Positions 60,760 to 64,000 of a DNA stretch of 64,000 bases are shown one piece after another. The stretch lies in contig MWJO01000035.1 in assembly GCA_002027195.1 (NCBI GenBank), positions 1-64,000 of the forward strand, in the 5' to 3' direction. The notes below the pieces were generated by a model. The model saw only the letters and a program-made list of their open reading frames with translations. It had not been told where the DNA came from and made no database searches. Origin of the DNA: Streptomyces sp. GKU 895. Its GTDB lineage: Bacteria; Actinomycetota; Actinomycetes; Streptomycetales; Streptomycetaceae. Position 1 is the first letter of the stretch; each line of letters starts with the position of its first letter. A program made the position numbers and the translations under genes.

Positions 60760-63401
60760 GTGGATCGGTGGATCCTCGAACGCGAGCGCGAGCTGACGCG
60801 ACTGGCCGCGGCCGCCCAGGAGGCGGCAGCCGGTGCCGGTTCGGTGGCGCTCGTCTTCGGCGAGGCGGGCATCGGCAAGTCCAGCCTGGTGAAGGCCATG
60901 CCGGAGCGGCTGCCCGCGCAGGCGCGCGTCCTCGTCGGCCAGTGCGACGACCTCGCCACCCGCCGCCCCCTCGGCCCGTTCCGCGACCTCGTCGGCAGCG
61001 TCGGCGCCGACCTCGCCCGCGCCGTCATGGAGGGCGGCGACCGCCACCGCGTCTACGAGGCCCTGCACGCCGAACTCGCCGGCACCCCGCACCCGGTGGT
61101 CCTCGTCGTCGAGGACGTCCACTGGGCCGACGAGGCCTCCCTGGACGCCCTGCGCTTCCTGGTCCGCCGGATGGAAGGGCTGCCCGCGCTGCTCGTCCTC
61201 ACCTACCGCGACGACGAGTTGAGCCGCGAACACCCTCTGCGCCATCTGCTGGGCCAGGTCTCCCGCACGTCCCGGGTGCACCGGCTGCCCCTCGCCCGCC
61301 TCTCCCTCGACGCGGTGCGGGCGCTGAGCGCCTCCCGCCGGCTCGATGCCGCCCAGGTGTACGAGGTGACGTCCGGCAACCCGTTCTTCGTCGCCGAGAT
61401 CGTGGCCGCGGGCGGCACCGGGGGAGTGCCCCCGACGGTCGTGGACGCCGTCCTGGCCCGGCTGCGGGGCCTGGACCCGGCGACGGTGGACGCGCTGGAG
61501 CAGCTCGCGGTCGTGCCCTCCGCCGTCGAACGGCCGTTGGTCGACGCGCTGTTCACGGACGGCGTGACCGTGCTCGCCGACGCCGAGCAGCGCGGCCTGC
61601 TCACGGTGGAGCCGGACCGGGTGACGTTCCGGCACGAGCTGATCCGGCGGGCCGTCGCCGACTCCCTGCCCGCCGCCCGCCGCATCGCCCTCAACCGCGA
61701 GGTCCTCGCCGCGCTCGTCGCCCGGCCCGGCTGCGACGCCGCCCGCATCGTCCACCACGCCGACCAGGCAGGCGACCAGGACGCCATCGCCCGGTACGGA
61801 CCCGACGCCGCCAAGGACGCCGCGTGTGCCGGCGCCCACCGCGAGGCCGCCGCCCAACTCCGGCTCGTCCTGCGCGGGCGGCACCGCTACGGGCCCGCCG
61901 ACCTCGCCGACCTGCTCGAACGCTACGCCGTGGAGAGCTACACCATCGCCGACTCGGCCGCCGCCGTCACCGCCCAGCGCGAGGCTGTCGCCCTGCGCCG
62001 CTCCCTCGGCGACACCCCGGGGCTCGGCGCCGACCTGCGCTGGCTGTCCCGCATCCACTGGTGGGCCGGCGACGCCGACCAGGCCCAGGAGGCCGCCCGT
62101 GAAGCCGTCGCCGTCCTGGAACACGCCGGCGACGACCGGCTCCTCGCCCTCGCCGTCAGCAACACCGCCCAACTGCGCATGCTCTCCGACCGCTACGCCG
62201 AGGCCGTCGAACTCGGCGAACGCGCCATCGCCCTGGCCCGCAAGGCCGACGACGCGGCGATCCTCTCCCACGCCCTCAACAATGTCGGCACGGCCCGCTG
62301 GCGCGGCGGCGACCCCGGCGGGCGGCTCCAGCTGGAGGAGAGCCTGGAGGTGGCGCTCGCCGCAGGGGAGGTCGAACACGCCTGCCGCGCCTACGCCAAC
62401 CTCATCTGGACCCTCCTCGACAACCTCCGGTACGCCGAGGCCGACGTGTTCCTGCCCCCGGCGATGGACCTCGCCGACCGCGCCGAACACCTCGGCTTCC
62501 TGAACTACCTCCATGTGGAGCTGGCGGTACGGTGTCTCGCCGCCGCCGACTGGGAGGCGGCCGAGAAACACGCCGAGTACGGCATGCACGACTTCGTCCC
62601 CGCCCGCTGCCCCGCGCTCACCGTGCTCGCCCGGGTCCGCGTCCGCTGCGGCCGCCCCGGCGCCGGTGAACTCCTCGCCGAGGCCCGCCGGATCGCCGTA
62701 CGCACCAGGGAACTCCAGCGCACCGGGCCCGTCGCGGCGGCCCTCGCCGAGGCGGCCTGGCTGCGCGGCGACCTCGCCGCCGTCACCGCCGCCGCAGGGC
62801 CCGTCCACGCCCAGGCCGACCGGCTGCCCGGTGTCCCCTACCGCGCGAGCTCGGCTACTGGCTCACCAAGGCCGGCCACCCCGTCCGGCTCGACGACTCG
62901 GACCACCCGTACGCCCTCCAGGCCCGCGGCCTCTGGAGGCAGGCCGCCACGCGGTGGCTGGAGGCGGGCTGCCCCTACGAACACGCCGGCGCCCTCGCCG
63001 AGAGCCCCGACCCCGCCGACAAACTCACCGCGCTCACCACCCTCGACGCCCTCGGCGCCGGACCACGGGCCCGGCTGCTCCGCACCGAGCTGCGCCGGAT
63101 CGGCGTACAGCACATCCCGCGCGGCCCGGTCGCCGCGACCCGGGAGAACCCCGCCGGCCTCACCCGGCGCCAGCTCCAGGTCATGCGGCTGCTCGCGGAC
63201 GGACTGACCAACGCGGAGATCGCCGCCCGGCTCGTGGTGTCGGTACGGACGGTCGACAACCACGTACGGGCCGTCCTCGACAAACTGGACGCCCCCACCC
63301 GACGGCACGCGGCCGACCGCGCGGCACGCCTCGGACTGCTGGCGGACGGCGAAAGCCCGCCTCCGGAGCCCGAGGGGCCGCTTCCGCACGCCGAAACGTA
63401 G
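60760..63401 (+). CDS. Large AAA-ATPase LuxR-family regulator (frame broken by one base)
   Basis: GTG 60760 follows CAGAAT by 6 nt (leaderless type). N-terminal ATPase: Walker A FGEAGIGKSSLVKAM, Walker B VVLVVEDVHWADEASLDALR; winged-helix and tetratricopeptide-like middle part (EAVELGERAIALARKADDAA, ALNNVGTARWRGGD); C-terminal LuxR HTH GLTRRQLQVMRLLADGLTNA, EIAARLVVSVRTVDNHVRAV, LDKLDAPTRRHAADRAARLG. A one-base loss near 62846 (GCGGAGCTC read as GCGAGCTC) breaks the frame before LGYWLTKAGHPVRLDD. STAND-type pathway activator, about 880 aa; ligand unknown. Confidence 0.9.
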
Positions 63402-63503
63402 GTACCCGGCGGCCCCGAGCTGGGTGACCCACACGGATGTCCGGTCGGTGGCGACGCGAGTAGAACGGGCGAATCGACACGAATCTCCGAAACGGGGGAC
63501 CGC

Positions 63504-64000
63504 ATGTCCAGCACCATCGCCCACGCGGCACGCACCGAACTCAGCGCCTTCAACGGTGAGTTGATCGGCCCCGACGACACCGCCCACGAGCAGGCCCGAG
63601 GCGTCTACAACGCGATGATCGACCGCCACCCCGCCCTCGTCGCCCGCTGCGCCGACGCGGACGCCGTCGCCCCGCGTCATCGCCTTCGCCCCGCGCCCCA
63701 CGACCTGCCCCTCGCCGTACGGGGCGGCGGCCATCACGGCGCCGGCCTCGGCACCGTGGACGACGGCGTCGTCCTCGACCTGTCCCCGCTCAAGGACATC
63801 GAGGTCGACCCCGACTCCCGCACCGTCCGGGTCGGCGGCGGTTGCGTCTGGGGCGAGGTCGACCGCGCCACCAACGCCCACGGCCTCGCCACGCCCAGCG
63901 GCATCATCTCCACCACCGGCGTCGGCGGCCTCGCCACCGGCGGCGGGCTCGGCCACCTGACCCGCAAGTGCGGGCTGACCATCGACAACCTGCTGGAGGC
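63504..64000 (+). CDS. FAD-linked oxidase (BBE/PCMH family), N-terminal part
   Basis: ATG 63504 with GGGGGA upstream. FAD_binding_4 domain: DLPLAVRGGGHHGAGLGTVD (His for covalent FAD in GGGHH), GVVLDLSPLKDIEVDPDSRT, VRVGGGCVWGEVDRATNAHG, PSGIISTTGVGGLATGGGLG. Residues read PRHRLRPAPHD where relatives have ARVIAFARAHD; removing one C from each of three C4 runs (63670, 63689, 63696) restores that text, so three insertions have cancelled. Runs off the right edge. It oxidises sugars, polyketides or alkaloid-like alcohols; substrate unknown. Confidence 0.88.
   Translation, partial: MSSTIAHAARTELSAFNGELIGPDDTAHEQARGVYNAMIDRHPALVARCADADAVAPRHRLRPAPHDLPLAVRGGGHHGAGLGTVDDGVVLDLSPLKDIEVDPDSRTVRVGGGCVWGEVDRATNAHGLATPSGIISTTGVGGLATGGGLGHLTRKCGLTIDNLLE

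Noticed and set aside
1..64000. Search for mobile elements, integrases, attachment sites, tRNAs and CRISPR arrays.
   Set aside because: No transposase, integrase, tRNA cloverleaf or repeat-spacer array was recognised by eye. tRNAscan and an IS search would be the decisive checks.

Overview
The window is a very G+C-rich actinobacterial chromosome segment, almost certainly Streptomyces. Nearly every gene uses G or C in third codon positions. It carries a CvnABCD conservon, Streptomyces-type DUF families (DUF6397, DUF5709, DUF5997, DUF3152, DUF6174), many secreted and lipid-anchored proteins, several probable leaderless mRNAs, and dense small-regulator/transporter pairs. I see no phage, insertion sequence, CRISPR array, tRNA or rRNA.

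Layout. 1-6.8 kb: start of a helicase-like gene leaving the left edge, a small membrane protein, a secreted alpha/beta hydrolase, two hypotheticals, an MpaB-type oxygenase, a PadR regulator divergent from an alpha/beta hydrolase, and a methyltransferase. 6.9-13.5 kb: MHYT membrane sensor, conservon cvnA-B-C-D, a second roadblock protein and a DUF6397 protein. 13.6-18.7 kb: thioesterase TesB, Ski2-type helicase, membrane metal-dependent hydrolase, ribosomal protein L31, DUF5709. 18.8-24.4 kb: ECF sigma/anti-sigma pair facing a lipoprotein gene through a shared promoter region, then a heterodimeric ABC exporter. 24.5-31.7 kb: L,D-transpeptidase lipoprotein, PNGase A-like glycoamidase, dicarboxylate symporter, MarR/ABC exporter pair, MltG. 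31.7-36.2 kb: flavin monooxygenase, ssuABC sulfonate importer with an upstream leader peptide, YjbQ. 36.2-48.5 kb: TetR/EamA pair, S1 protease, SulP transporter/ArsR, DUF3152 protease, response regulator/kinase/GerMN lipoprotein, secreted hydrolase, MHS transporter, DUF6174 lipoprotein. 48.6-64 kb: class V aminotransferase, barstar-like protein, P450, pyruvate carboxylase, DHA2 exporter, LuxR regulator, SDR, DUF5997/LysR-domain pair, SDR, large ATPase LuxR regulator and the start of an FAD-linked oxidase.

Two window-wide patterns stand out. First, about twenty conserved genes are interrupted by single-base indels, mostly in short G or C runs, including ribosomal protein L31, a histidine kinase and a P450. 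Their number and type suggest assembly or base-calling errors rather than real pseudogenes, so these genes are annotated over their full homologous length. Second, short tandem duplications (16, 22-23, 26, 34 and 40-41 bp units) repeatedly sit on or next to stop codons. One 26-bp triplet carries the stops of two convergent genes, and an 18-bp palindrome forms both stops of another convergent pair.

The best candidate for something undescribed is the sigma/anti-sigma/lipoprotein locus. The motif GCAATCC-N16-CGTA occurs once in each direction from a single inverted repeat, which gives a testable promoter signature for this sigma factor. The MHYT sensor next to the conservon and the leaderless Cys-containing leader peptide before ssuCBA are the next most interesting.
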